A stretch of DNA of 64,000 bases, from the NCBI RefSeq assembly GCF_004514475.2, contig NZ_MYFO02000010.1:124001-188000 (forward strand), written 5' to 3'. Within the stretch, counting starts at the first letter, position 1. Every line of letters begins with the position of its first letter. This document shows positions 7,532-14,655 of this stretch, in pieces. This DNA comes from Paenibacillus athensensis (GTDB taxonomy: Bacteria; Bacillota; Bacilli; Paenibacillales; NBRC-103111). The notes below the pieces were generated by a model. The model saw nothing but the letters and a program-made list of their open reading frames with translations, was not told where the DNA came from and ran no database searches. Made by a program: the position numbers and the translations under genes.

Positions 7532-8809
7532 ATGCTCATCTCGCTCGCGCCGATTTTACCCCCTTCACTCAAAAAGCTGCTGCTGGCGCTGCCTGAAGAC
7601 GTACAGGCCGGTTTGGAAGAAATCCGCATCCGCGAGGAGCGGCCGCTGGAAATCGGCTTTGGCGGGGCCGGATTTGCTTTCGTGACTCCGCAGGGCGATC
7701 TGGCCGCCGACGCTGGTCAAGCATACCGGCCCGGTCGCGAGGAGTGCCGCGCGCTCCTTGAGCTGCTGACCAATCATTCCGTATATACCTTTGAAGAAGA
7801 GCTGCGTCGCGGCTACATTACGATTGCAGGCGGTCATCGGGTTGGACTGGCCGGTCGCACGGTGCTGGAGCATGGCGGCGTCAAGCTGATCCGCGACGTC
7901 GGCTCATTCAACATCCGGCTCGCCCGCGAGCTGCCCGGCGCAGCGCGCCCGGTACTGCCGCACCTGATGGACCCGGCGGCGCGCTCGGTGCACCACACGC
8001 TGATCATTGCGCCGCCACAAGCCGGCAAGACGACGCTGCTGCGCGACCTCGTCCGGCTGATCAGCCGCGGCGAATGGCCGCAGCCGCCCGCAGCCGCGGG
8101 CTTTGCAGGCGGCTTGGACGGCGCGTGGCGTGCGGGTGGAGCAGGCGGCGTGGCGGCGATAGCGTCGCAGGCGGCGGGCGCGGAAGCGGCGGCAGAGCGT
8201 CGCAGCGGCGTGCGGCTTGACGGCGACGCAGGCGGAGGCGGCTACGGGGCGGTCGCAAGCGGGCTGAGCGCAGACGGGGCGGTCCGCGTGGCGGTCGCAA
8301 GCGGGCTGAGCGCCCGCGTCCCGGCAGCGCCCGCGGCCCCCTTCGCCGGCGATTCCGGCGTGCTGCCCGGCTGGCCGGCGCGCAAGGTCGCCGTCGTCGA
8401 CGAGCGCTCGGAGCTGGCCGCTTGCGTCAAGGGCGTGCCGCGCTTCGATCTCGGGCCGCGCACCGACGTCATGGACGGCTGTCCGAAGGCCGAGGGGATG
8501 ATGATGATGATCCGCTCGTTATCGCCGGACGTGCTTGCCGTCGACGAGATCGGCCGCCGCGAGGACGCCGCCGCCGTGCAGGAGGCCGCGCACGCCGGCA
8601 TCCGCGTCATCGCCACGGCGCACGGCGCAGACGCCGCCGACATCGGCCGCCGGCCCGCGCTGCGCGAGCTGCTCGACGAAGCGCTGTTCACGCGCCTCGT
8701 CGTGCTGGAGCGGCGCCGCGAAGGGCGCGCCCCGCTGCGCGTGTGCGACAGCGCCGGGCGGACGCTGTTTGCCGTCGATGCAGCCGTCGCCGCCGGAAGG
8801 GGAGGATAA
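7532..8809 (+). CDS. spoIIIAA: stage III sporulation protein AA (ATPase) with large insertion
   Basis: A secretion-type ATPase that powers the SpoIIIA-SpoIIQ channel between mother cell and forespore. Walker A APPQAGKTT is at about 160-167 (first Gly replaced by Ala) and the VDERSELAA segment is near 287. They are followed by the conserved DVMDGCPKAEGMMMMIRSLSPDVLAVDEIG and ATAHG parts. The protein is 425 residues against about 307 in B. subtilis. The excess is one block of about 105 residues (about 180-284), Ala/Gly-rich and low in complexity, between Walker A and VDERSE, including a 14-residue tandem repeat. The ATG at 7532 has GGAGG 10 bases upstream. An earlier TTG is too close to that site. 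Confidence 0.93.
   Translation: MLISLAPILPPSLKKLLLALPEDVQAGLEEIRIREERPLEIGFGGAGFAFVTPQGDLAADAGQAYRPGREECRALLELLTNHSVYTFEEELRRGYITIAGGHRVGLAGRTVLEHGGVKLIRDVGSFNIRLARELPGAARPVLPHLMDPAARSVHHTLIIAPPQAGKTTLLRDLVRLISRGEWPQPPAAAGFAGGLDGAWRAGGAGGVAAIASQAAGAEAAAERRSGVRLDGDAGGGGYGAVASGLSADGAVRVAVASGLSARVPAAPAAPFAGDSGVLPGWPARKVAVVDERSELAACVKGVPRFDLGPRTDVMDGCPKAEGMMMMIRSLSPDVLAVDEIGRREDAAAVQEAAHAGIRVIATAHGADAADIGRRPALRELLDEALFTRLVVLERRREGRAPLRVCDSAGRTLFAVDAAVAAGRGG
8249..8313 (+). repeat. 42-bp tandem duplication inside spoIIIAA
   Basis: The 23-base string starting GCGGTCGCAAGCGGG occurs identically at 8249-8271 and 8291-8313, offset 42 bases. In protein terms AVASGLSA is repeated every 14 residues. It lies in the low-complexity insertion of SpoIIIAA and keeps the frame. 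Confidence 0.9.
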
Positions 8810-8812
8810 GCG

Positions 8813-9331
8813 ATGCTCAAGCTTATCGGAGCGCTGCTCGTCGTTGCAGCGGCCGCACTGGCCGGCTTCACCGTCGCGCTGCATTACAGCCGCCGGCCGC
8901 AGCAAATTCGCCAGCTCATGCACGCGCTGCAGCGGCTGGAGACCGAGATCGCCTACGGGCTCACGCCGCTGCCGGAGGCGTTCCAGTCGGTCGCCCGGCA
9001 AATCGCCGATCCGCTGGCTGCGCTGTTCCGGCTGGCCGCCGAGCGTCTGCTCGCTGCCGACGGCAAGCCGACCCGCGACGTCTGGAACGAGTCGGTACGC
9101 GAGGTCTGGAAGCGCACCTCACTTCGCGCTCCCGAGCGGGAAGCGGTGCTGCAGCTCGGCGGCGTGCTGGGCTTGTCCGATCGCGACGATCAGATCAAGC
9201 ATCTGCGCCTGACGGTGAACCAGCTTGCCGCCGAGGAGGAAGAATCGCGCGAAGAACACCGCCGCTACGGCAAGATGTGGAAAAGCCTCGGCGTCCTCAT
9301 CGGAGCATTGATCGTGATCCTGATGTATTAA
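8813..9331 (+). CDS. spoIIIAB: stage III sporulation protein AB
   Basis: A 172-residue member of the SpoIIIA complex, resembling type II secretion GspF-like membrane proteins. The N-terminal membrane segment (about 3-22) is followed by a helical cytoplasmic part (QIRQLMHALQRLETEIAYG...PLPEAF) and a C-terminal membrane segment (about 153-171, GVLIGALIVILMY), the family layout. The gene starts 3 bases after spoIIIAA, indicating coupled translation. Confidence 0.93.
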   Translation: MLKLIGALLVVAAAALAGFTVALHYSRRPQQIRQLMHALQRLETEIAYGLTPLPEAFQSVARQIADPLAALFRLAAERLLAADGKPTRDVWNESVREVWKRTSLRAPEREAVLQLGGVLGLSDRDDQIKHLRLTVNQLAAEEEESREEHRRYGKMWKSLGVLIGALIVILMY

Positions 9332-9345
9332 GTGAGGTGCCCGGA

Positions 9346-9549
9346 ATGAACGTAGACGTGAACGCCATTTTCCAAATTGCCGGCATCGGCATTATCATCG
9401 CGATGATTCATTCGGTGCTCAAGCAAATGGGCAAAGAGGATATGGCGCATTGGGTGACGGTCATCGGCTTTGTAGTCGTGCTGTTTATGGTCGTCAGCAT
9501 GCTGGATCATTTATTTAAAGAAATCAAAACGATTTTTCTTTTTCAATAG
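9346..9549 (+). CDS. spoIIIAC: stage III sporulation protein AC
   Basis: A 67-residue protein starting at the ATG at 9346 (AGTGAGGTG upstream) with two membrane helices (about 8-25 and 36-55). IFQIAGIGIIIAMIHSVLKQMGKEDMA matches the short SpoIIIAC family. It lies between spoIIIAB and spoIIIAD in the invariant operon order, 14 and 15 bases from its neighbours. With SpoIIIAD it forms part of the channel platform in the mother-cell membrane. Confidence 0.93.
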   Translation: MNVDVNAIFQIAGIGIIIAMIHSVLKQMGKEDMAHWVTVIGFVVVLFMVVSMLDHLFKEIKTIFLFQ

Positions 9550-9564
9550 ACGGAGCTCTCACCT

Positions 9565-9954
9565 ATGGAAATCATTCAAATTGTCGGTCTCGGGCTGATC
9601 GTCACCGTCCTGTCGCTGGTCATCAAAGAACAAAAACCGATGTTCGCTTTCCTGCTCGCCGCCTTCACCGGCATAATCATCTTCCTGTTTCTGATCGGCA
9701 AAATTTCCACGGTCATCCACGTGCTGGAAGACCTGGCGCAGCAGTCGGGCATCAACATGGTGTTTCTTAAAACGATTCTCAAAATCATCGGCATCGCCTA
9801 CATCGCTGAGTTCGGCGCGCAGATCGTGCGCGACGCCGGTCAGGAATCGATTGCTTCAAAAATCGAGCTGTCCGGCAAAATTCTCATCATGGTGATGGCC
9901 ATTCCGATCATCACGGTCATTATCGAGACGGTAGTCAAGCTGCTGCCGGCTTAA
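9565..9954 (+). CDS. spoIIIAD: stage III sporulation protein AD
   Basis: A 129-residue protein with four predicted membrane segments, related to SpoIIIAC (the ISLVIKEQKPMFAFLL-like pattern is a longer version of the AC fold). The length equals that of the B. subtilis protein (about 133), and the position in the operon is diagnostic. The ATG is preceded by CGGAGCTC. It is a mother-cell membrane component of the SpoIIIA channel. Confidence 0.93.
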   Translation: MEIIQIVGLGLIVTVLSLVIKEQKPMFAFLLAAFTGIIIFLFLIGKISTVIHVLEDLAQQSGINMVFLKTILKIIGIAYIAEFGAQIVRDAGQESIASKIELSGKILIMVMAIPIITVIIETVVKLLPA

Positions 9955-9973
9955 CGAAGGAGCTGAAGCGCGC

Positions 9974-11173
9974 GTGCCGCTGCCACATTCGCACTATTCG
10001 CTGCGCCATCGCTGGTGGCTGCTGCTGCTGGTCGCAGCAGGACTGTGGATCGGCTGGAACGGCTCCAGCCAGGCCGAAGGTCCGACCGATGCGATCATCC
10101 GCGAGCAGGCCGGACATCTGGATACCGACCAGGTCGAGCAGTACTGGAACAAGCTGATGACCGATTACGGCGGGTATTTCCCGGAGAACCGCACGCCCGG
10201 GTTCATGGATTTGCTGCTTGGTAAAATGGGCTTCAGCATTTCCGGCATATTTCGCGGACTGCTCGGCTATTTCTTCCACGAAATATTGAACAACGGCAAG
10301 CTGCTCGCTTCCATCGTCGTGCTCACCGTATTCAGCATGATTCTCGAAACGCTGCAAAGCTCCTTTGAAAAAAATACCGTCAGCAAGCTCGGCTACTCGC
10401 TTACATACATGGTGCTGATCATCATTGCGATCAACAGCTTCAGCGTCGCTATCGGCTACGCCAAAGCAGCGATTACTTCCATGATCGAGTTCATGATGGC
10501 GGTCGTGCCGCTCCTGCTGACGCTGCTGGCGTCGATGGGCAACGTGACGTCGGTGGCGATCCTGCATCCGCTGATCGTCTTTATGGTCCATGCCACCGGC
10601 ACAGCGATTTACATTTTCGTATTCCCGCTGCTGTTTTTCTCCGCCGTGCTGCACATCGTCAGCTCGCTCAGCGAGCGCTACAAGGTGACGCAGCTGGCGA
10701 ATCTGCTGCGCACCGTCAGCCTGAGCCTGCTTGGCGTGTTCGTCACCGTGTTCCTCGGCGTGATCTCCGTGCAGGGAGCGGCCGGCTCGGTGCGCGACGG
10801 CGTGACGATCCGCACGGCCAAGTATGTGGCAGGCAATTTCGTTCCGGTCGTCGGCCGATTGTTCTCAGATGCGACGGAAACCGTCGTCGGCGCTTCGCTG
10901 CTGGTCAAAAACGCGATTGGCTTGACCGGCGTCGTCATCCTGATCCTGCTGTGCGCCTTTCCGGCGATCAAGATTTTGACGCTGGCGCTGATTTATAACG
11001 TTTCGGCAGCCATCATGCAGCCGCTGGGCGACAATCCGATCATTGCCTGCCTGCAGACGATCGGCAAAAGCATGGTATACGTGTTCGCTGCGCTGGCGGC
11101 TGTCGGATTGATGTTTTTTCTGGCGATTACGATTATGATCGCGGTCAGCAACGTGTCGGTGATGATGCGCTGA
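9974..11173 (+). CDS. spoIIIAE: stage III sporulation protein AE
   Basis: A 399-residue polytopic membrane protein of the SpoIIIA channel. An N-terminal hydrophobic stretch (about 13-28) ending near SSQAEG may be a signal peptide, followed by an extracytoplasmic part and about seven membrane segments from residue 105 onward. The start is GTG 9974, behind AAGGAG at 9956-9961. The spacing is somewhat long at 12 bases, but no better start exists. It is the largest membrane subunit in the operon. Unusually, it is followed by 441 bases of non-coding repetitive DNA before spoIIIAF. Confidence 0.93.
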   Translation: MPLPHSHYSLRHRWWLLLLVAAGLWIGWNGSSQAEGPTDAIIREQAGHLDTDQVEQYWNKLMTDYGGYFPENRTPGFMDLLLGKMGFSISGIFRGLLGYFFHEILNNGKLLASIVVLTVFSMILETLQSSFEKNTVSKLGYSLTYMVLIIIAINSFSVAIGYAKAAITSMIEFMMAVVPLLLTLLASMGNVTSVAILHPLIVFMVHATGTAIYIFVFPLLFFSAVLHIVSSLSERYKVTQLANLLRTVSLSLLGVFVTVFLGVISVQGAAGSVRDGVTIRTAKYVAGNFVPVVGRLFSDATETVVGASLLVKNAIGLTGVVILILLCAFPAIKILTLALIYNVSAAIMQPLGDNPIIACLQTIGKSMVYVFAALAAVGLMFFLAITIMIAVSNVSVMMR

Positions 11174-11614
11174 CAGCGGACGGGCGGGCAAGCAAGGGAC
11201 AACGGAGCAACGGACCAGACGAGCAAACCGGCAGGCCGGCAAGGAGCACAGAGGAACAATGGGCAGGCGGGTTCAAGTCGGATACCAAAGACTCGTTGGG
11301 CAAACCGCACAACGCGATTCCCGGCTGAAAAGCCCGGCAGCAAGCCTGTAAGCAAGTTAGGAAGCAACCTGACAAACTCGCTTGGCAGCAAGCCCGGAAA
11401 GCAAGCTCGGCAAGCAAGCTCGGAAAACAAGCCCGGAAAGCAAGTCCGGAAAGCAAGCTCGGCAAGCCGCATGCGGAAACAAAATCCCGCGGTCAGGTCG
11501 GGCGGATGAGTCCCGCCGTCACACGCAAAGAAAGAGTTGGACGAGGCGGACGCAGCACGCACAAAGACGGCAGCGGGCGATAAAGAAGCGACGTCGGAAA
11601 GGGGGAAGCTTGCG
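11174..11614. other. non-coding gap inside the spoIIIA operon
   Basis: There are 441 bases between spoIIIAE and spoIIIAF, genes that normally nearly touch. The sequence is purine-rich on the plus strand and full of degenerate AAGC/CGGCAAG motifs, with a regular 12-13 nt array in its middle. No reading frame with a ribosome site or family similarity was seen. A frame opening at 11537 only extends spoIIIAF upstream without a ribosome site. No terminator hairpin was recognised, so read-through to spoIIIAF is expected. Confidence 0.8.
11330..11467 (+). repeat. degenerate 12-13 nt tandem repeat array
   Basis: Five units of 12 bases (11330-11389, e.g. AAGCCCGGCAGC, AAGCCTGTAAGC, AAGTTAGGAAGC) run directly into six units of 13 bases (11390-11467, consensus AAGCYCGGMAAGC). 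Each 13-mer differs from the consensus at no more than two or three positions. The 13-base period breaks any reading frame, so the array is not a protein repeat. Confidence 0.88.
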
Positions 11615-12481
11615 ATGGAGTGGTTGGGCGGCTGGCTGCGCAATATCGTCCTGGTCATTATGCTGGCGACGTTCGTCGATATGCTGCTGCCGAGCAGCGC
11701 CATGCAGCGTTATGTGAAAACGGTCATGAGCCTGTTCATCCTGCTGACGTTGCTCTCGCCGGTCATCCAACTCCTGCAGCACGGCTGGAGCGTTGACTCG
11801 CTGCTGGCGGCAGCCGAGCGCAAGCAGGAGCCGGCAGCCGGCAGCGGCGCACAGGGCGCAGCCGGTTCGGGCAAAGGCGCGCCGCTGCCATCGCTCGCTG
11901 AGATCCAGCGCGCCGCCGACCGGCTGAAGGCCGAGGGCGCGAAGCAGTCGCAGCAGCTCGTCGAGACCCAACTGGCCGCCATGATCAAGGACGATTTGCA
12001 GGCGCAAACGTCCCTGGGCGTGGCCAGCGTGCAAGCGAGCGTGCAGCTCGCCGGCGACGGTACGCCGTCCGTCGCCGCTGTGCGGGTCGTGCTGCGCGAC
12101 CCGCCGGATGGCGGCGGCTCCGCAGGCGCCGCTGACGGCGCCGCGCCCGCATCCGGCGGCGGCACGGCCAGCGCCGCCCGCACAGCGGCGGCTCCGCAGG
12201 CGCCGCCGCCAAGCCATCGCGTTGACATAGCCGCGATGGAGCCGGTTCGCCCGATCGAGCCGGTGCGGATCGGGCAAGCAGGCGGCGCCTCCGCAGGCGC
12301 CGCAAGCTCCGGCAGCGGCTCCGCCGGCGCTGCCGATGCCGCTGCTGCGGCGTCGGGCGCGTCGCTGACGCCGCAGCAGCAAGCCGAGCGCCGCAAGCTG
12401 GCCGAGCGGCTGGAGGTGCAGTGGCAGGTCGCGGCCGCAAAGATCGACATCCGCATCGAACGCGGAGCGAGCCGCTGGTAG
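11615..12481 (+). CDS. spoIIIAF: stage III sporulation protein AF, expanded
   Basis: The start MEWLGGWLRNIVLVIMLATF, then VDMLLPSSAMQRYVK with a second membrane segment, is the SpoIIIAF hallmark. The ATG at 11615 follows AAAGGGGG by 9 bases. The protein is 288 residues against about 206 in B. subtilis. The extra length is Ala/Gly/Ser/Pro-rich and sits in three stretches (about 72-92, 165-200 and 225-250). The soluble domain is related to type III secretion ring-building modules and should lie in the intermembrane space. The C-terminal end QWQVAAAKIDIRIERGAS keeps the family pattern. Confidence 0.9.
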   Translation: MEWLGGWLRNIVLVIMLATFVDMLLPSSAMQRYVKTVMSLFILLTLLSPVIQLLQHGWSVDSLLAAAERKQEPAAGSGAQGAAGSGKGAPLPSLAEIQRAADRLKAEGAKQSQQLVETQLAAMIKDDLQAQTSLGVASVQASVQLAGDGTPSVAAVRVVLRDPPDGGGSAGAADGAAPASGGGTASAARTAAAPQAPPPSHRVDIAAMEPVRPIEPVRIGQAGGASAGAASSGSGSAGAADAAAAASGASLTPQQQAERRKLAERLEVQWQVAAAKIDIRIERGASRW

Positions 12482-12522
12482 GCGGGCCACGGCGGGCAAC
12501 GACATAGCAAGCAGGAAACGGG

Positions 12523-13170
12523 GTGAACATGATGGGGAAATGGTGGCAATGGATGGAGCACAAGCTGGGCGGCGGCCCGGGTGGCGGCAAGCGCAAAAAC
12601 ACGTTCCTGTGGCTCGTGCTGCTGGGGCTGACGGGAGCGGCGCTGATGCTGATCAATTCGTTTATAACAATCAAGGATGTAGATCCCATCAATGAGGGCC
12701 GCGCTTCTCCGCCACCGGCCAGCTCGGCGGCATTCGCCGGGAGCGCGCCCAAGGAACAGTCCGCTTTTCACGATTATGAAGAAGCTTACCAGAACCAGCT
12801 CAAGGATATTTTGCAAAAAATCGTCGGCGTCGGCGAGGTCGAGGTGCTGGTCACCATCGAATCGACGGAGGAAGTTACCGTGGACAAAAACTACAACGAT
12901 CACCAGCAGATGACCACGGAGCGGGACAATAACGGAGCCAACCGCAGCATTTCCGAAGTGACGCGCAGCGGCGAAGTTGTGCTGTACCAGGTATCGGGCG
13001 ACCAAAAGCCGCTCGTGCTCAAATATATCAAGCCGAAAATTCGGGGAGTCGTCGTCGTCGCCAAAGGCGCCGAGAATCTGACGGTCAAAAAGATGATTAC
13101 CGAGGCCGTCGAGCGCGGACTGGACGTTGCGCCGCACCGCATTTCCATTTTGCCGCGAAAAACGGGGTAA
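12523..13170 (+). CDS. spoIIIAG: stage III sporulation protein AG
   Basis: A 215-residue ring-forming protein of the SpoIIIA channel. A short Gly/Lys-rich cytoplasmic head (GGGPGGGKRK) is followed by one membrane anchor (about 24-46) and an intermembrane domain with LKDILQKIVGVGEVEVLVTIEST, the ring-building motif, ending PHRISILPRK. The GTG at 12523 is 6 bases after AGGA. ATGs at 12529 and 12532 are possible alternative starts. Confidence 0.92.
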   Translation: MNMMGKWWQWMEHKLGGGPGGGKRKNTFLWLVLLGLTGAALMLINSFITIKDVDPINEGRASPPPASSAAFAGSAPKEQSAFHDYEEAYQNQLKDILQKIVGVGEVEVLVTIESTEEVTVDKNYNDHQQMTTERDNNGANRSISEVTRSGEVVLYQVSGDQKPLVLKYIKPKIRGVVVVAKGAENLTVKKMITEAVERGLDVAPHRISILPRKTG

Positions 13171-13237
13171 TGCATATTCTAGCCATATCCTACATATGTA
13201 ATCTATAAATCTCTCATTTTTAAGGAGGAACAAGAAG

Positions 13238-13972
13238 ATGAATGCAAAAAGACAAACGATTTGGCTGGTATCGATGCTTAGCTTGATGGTGGTGCTGTCC
13301 GCCTATTATTTGTTTACGGAGGATGTGAATAAGCTGGATCTGGCTTCGACAGAAGCCGTCAGCAATCCGCAAGAAGTGAAAATCGATATGAGCCAGGACG
13401 CCGCACTTACAGCCGGCAAAGATGCCGCTTCGGCCGACGCTCAAGCGGGCGCGAAGACCGACGTCAAAGCCACCGACGCGCAAGCCAAAGACCGCCAAGC
13501 GACCGACACCCAGGCAGCGGATGCTCCGACGACAGCCAAAGCCGATTCCGACGCGCATGCGAAGGCCGACGCCAAAGCCGACGCTCAGGTGCTGTCCAAG
13601 GTGGAAGCGCAAATGACGTCGTCCAGCGACTACTTTACGAATGCCCAAATGCAGCGCCATGAGGATCTGCGCAAGAAAACCGAAGAGCTGATGACGACGA
13701 TCACCGATCCCAAGCAAAAACCGGAAGCCGTCGCCGCAGCCAATAACGAGCTGGAGCAAATCTCCGGCAATCAAGAGAAAATCGAGCGTCTGGAAGAGGT
13801 GCTCTCGCAGGATTTCGACCAAGCCATCATTACGCAGGATGGGAACAAATGGAAAATTACCGTACAAAGCGACAAGCTGGACAAAAGCCAAGGTGTGACA
13901 ATTGTCGACATGGTGATGAAAGAGCTGGGCGCCGCGCCGGAAAATATCAAAATCCAATACGTGCGTCCTTAA
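13238..13972 (+). CDS. spoIIIAH: stage III sporulation protein AH
   Basis: The mother-cell partner of forespore SpoIIQ. One N-terminal membrane segment (about 8-26) precedes a long intermembrane part. Residues about 55-118 are an Asp/Ala/Lys/Thr-rich low-complexity stretch (KADAKADAQ-type). The conserved ring domain runs from about 125 to 244. It is 244 residues against about 218 in B. subtilis. AAGGAGGA precedes the ATG. It is the last gene of the operon and is followed by a hairpin. Confidence 0.93.
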   Translation: MNAKRQTIWLVSMLSLMVVLSAYYLFTEDVNKLDLASTEAVSNPQEVKIDMSQDAALTAGKDAASADAQAGAKTDVKATDAQAKDRQATDTQAADAPTTAKADSDAHAKADAKADAQVLSKVEAQMTSSSDYFTNAQMQRHEDLRKKTEELMTTITDPKQKPEAVAAANNELEQISGNQEKIERLEEVLSQDFDQAIITQDGNKWKITVQSDKLDKSQGVTIVDMVMKELGAAPENIKIQYVRP

Positions 13973-14010
13973 AGGGAAACGAGCCCGCAAAGCGGCGCAA
14001 AAAAAGCATG

Positions 14011-14057
14011 GCGCAAGAAAGAGTCCGGCAAAACTGGACTCTTTCCATTTCTTGCGT
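14011..14057 (+). terminator. hairpin after the spoIIIA operon
   Basis: GAAAGAGTCC (14017-14026) pairs with GGACTCTTTC (14036-14045), and the flanks GCAAGAAA/TTTCTTGC extend the stem. No pure T-run follows, so termination efficiency is uncertain. It overlaps the proposed accB promoter. Confidence 0.55.
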
Positions 14058-14070
14058 TTATGGTTATAAT
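14042..14070 (+). promoter_or_regulatory. probable sigma-A promoter of accBC
   Basis: TTTCCA at 14042-14047, a 17-base spacer and a consensus TATAAT at 14065-14070. The leader would be about 56 bases and contains the small inverted repeat AACCGTTACAAGCGGTT (14090-14106). Confidence 0.6.
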
Positions 14071-14133
14071 ACTAACGTTGCGGGTGTATGAACCGTTACA
14101 AGCGGTTCACCAACTTTGAAGGAGTGACTTTGG

Positions 14134-14631
14134 ATGTTCAAATTAAGTGAGATCAAAGAACTGATCAAACTGGTGGATCAGTCTTCTTTACAAGAGCTAG
14201 AGATTGAGAATGAAGGCGCTCGCCTGATGATTCGCAAACCGAACAAAACGGAATCCGTGCTGGTGACCTCTGCGCCGGTTCAGCATGCCTATGCGCCTGC
14301 GCCAGTTGCCGCGCCAACGCCGCAAGCAGCTGTCGCTGCGGAAGCGCCTGCCGCGCCTGCGGCTGCAGCGTCCAAGCCGGTCGACGCTTCTTTACATACG
14401 ATCACTTCGCCGATGGTAGGCACATTCTATCAATCCGCTTCGCCTGGCGCTGCTCCTTTCGTGAGCGTGGGCTCCCGGGTGAACGACAAAACCGTCGTCT
14501 GCATCGTGGAAGCGATGAAGCTGATGAACGAAATCGAAGCCGAAATCAAAGGAGAGATCGTGGAAATTCTCGTAGACAACGGTCAGCTCGTCGAGTACGG
14601 CCAGCCCCTCTTCTTGGTAAAGCCGGAATAA
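14134..14631 (+). CDS. accB: biotin carboxyl carrier protein of acetyl-CoA carboxylase
   Basis: Carries biotin between the carboxylase and transferase halves of acetyl-CoA carboxylase, the first step of fatty acid synthesis. The 165-residue protein has the N-terminal [24 protein letters not shown] module, an Ala/Pro linker (about 48-87) and the C-terminal biotinyl domain (about 88-164) with [15 protein letters not shown], whose Lys (about residue 129) is biotinylated. AAGGAGTG precedes the ATG. It lies 24 bases upstream of accC, a standard operon. Confidence 0.97.
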   Translation: MFKLSEIKELIKLVDQSSLQELEIENEGARLMIRKPNKTESVLVTSAPVQHAYAPAPVAAPTPQAAVAAEAPAAPAAAASKPVDASLHTITSPMVGTFYQSASPGAAPFVSVGSRVNDKTVVCIVEAMKLMNEIEAEIKGEIVEILVDNGQLVEYGQPLFLVKPE

Positions 14632-14655
14632 GCTTGTTGACTGGGAGGGACAATC

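Noticed and set aside
11330-11467. CRISPR array
   Set aside because: The units are 12-13 bases, contiguous and without unique spacers. No cas genes are present.
11145-11703. Leftward Cys/Ala/Phe-rich frames over the minisatellite
   Set aside because: The repetitive translation is a by-product of the array. There are no start signals, and real genes do not match.
11382-11717. Possible repeat protein encoded by the 13-nt array
   Set aside because: A 13-base unit changes frame at each copy, there is no ribosome site, and the frame runs out of phase into spoIIIAF.
11710-13233. 507-residue leftward reading frame across spoIIIAF and spoIIIAG
   Set aside because: A long frame caused by high-GC codons of the opposite strand. 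The plus strand encodes two well-conserved spoIIIA proteins.
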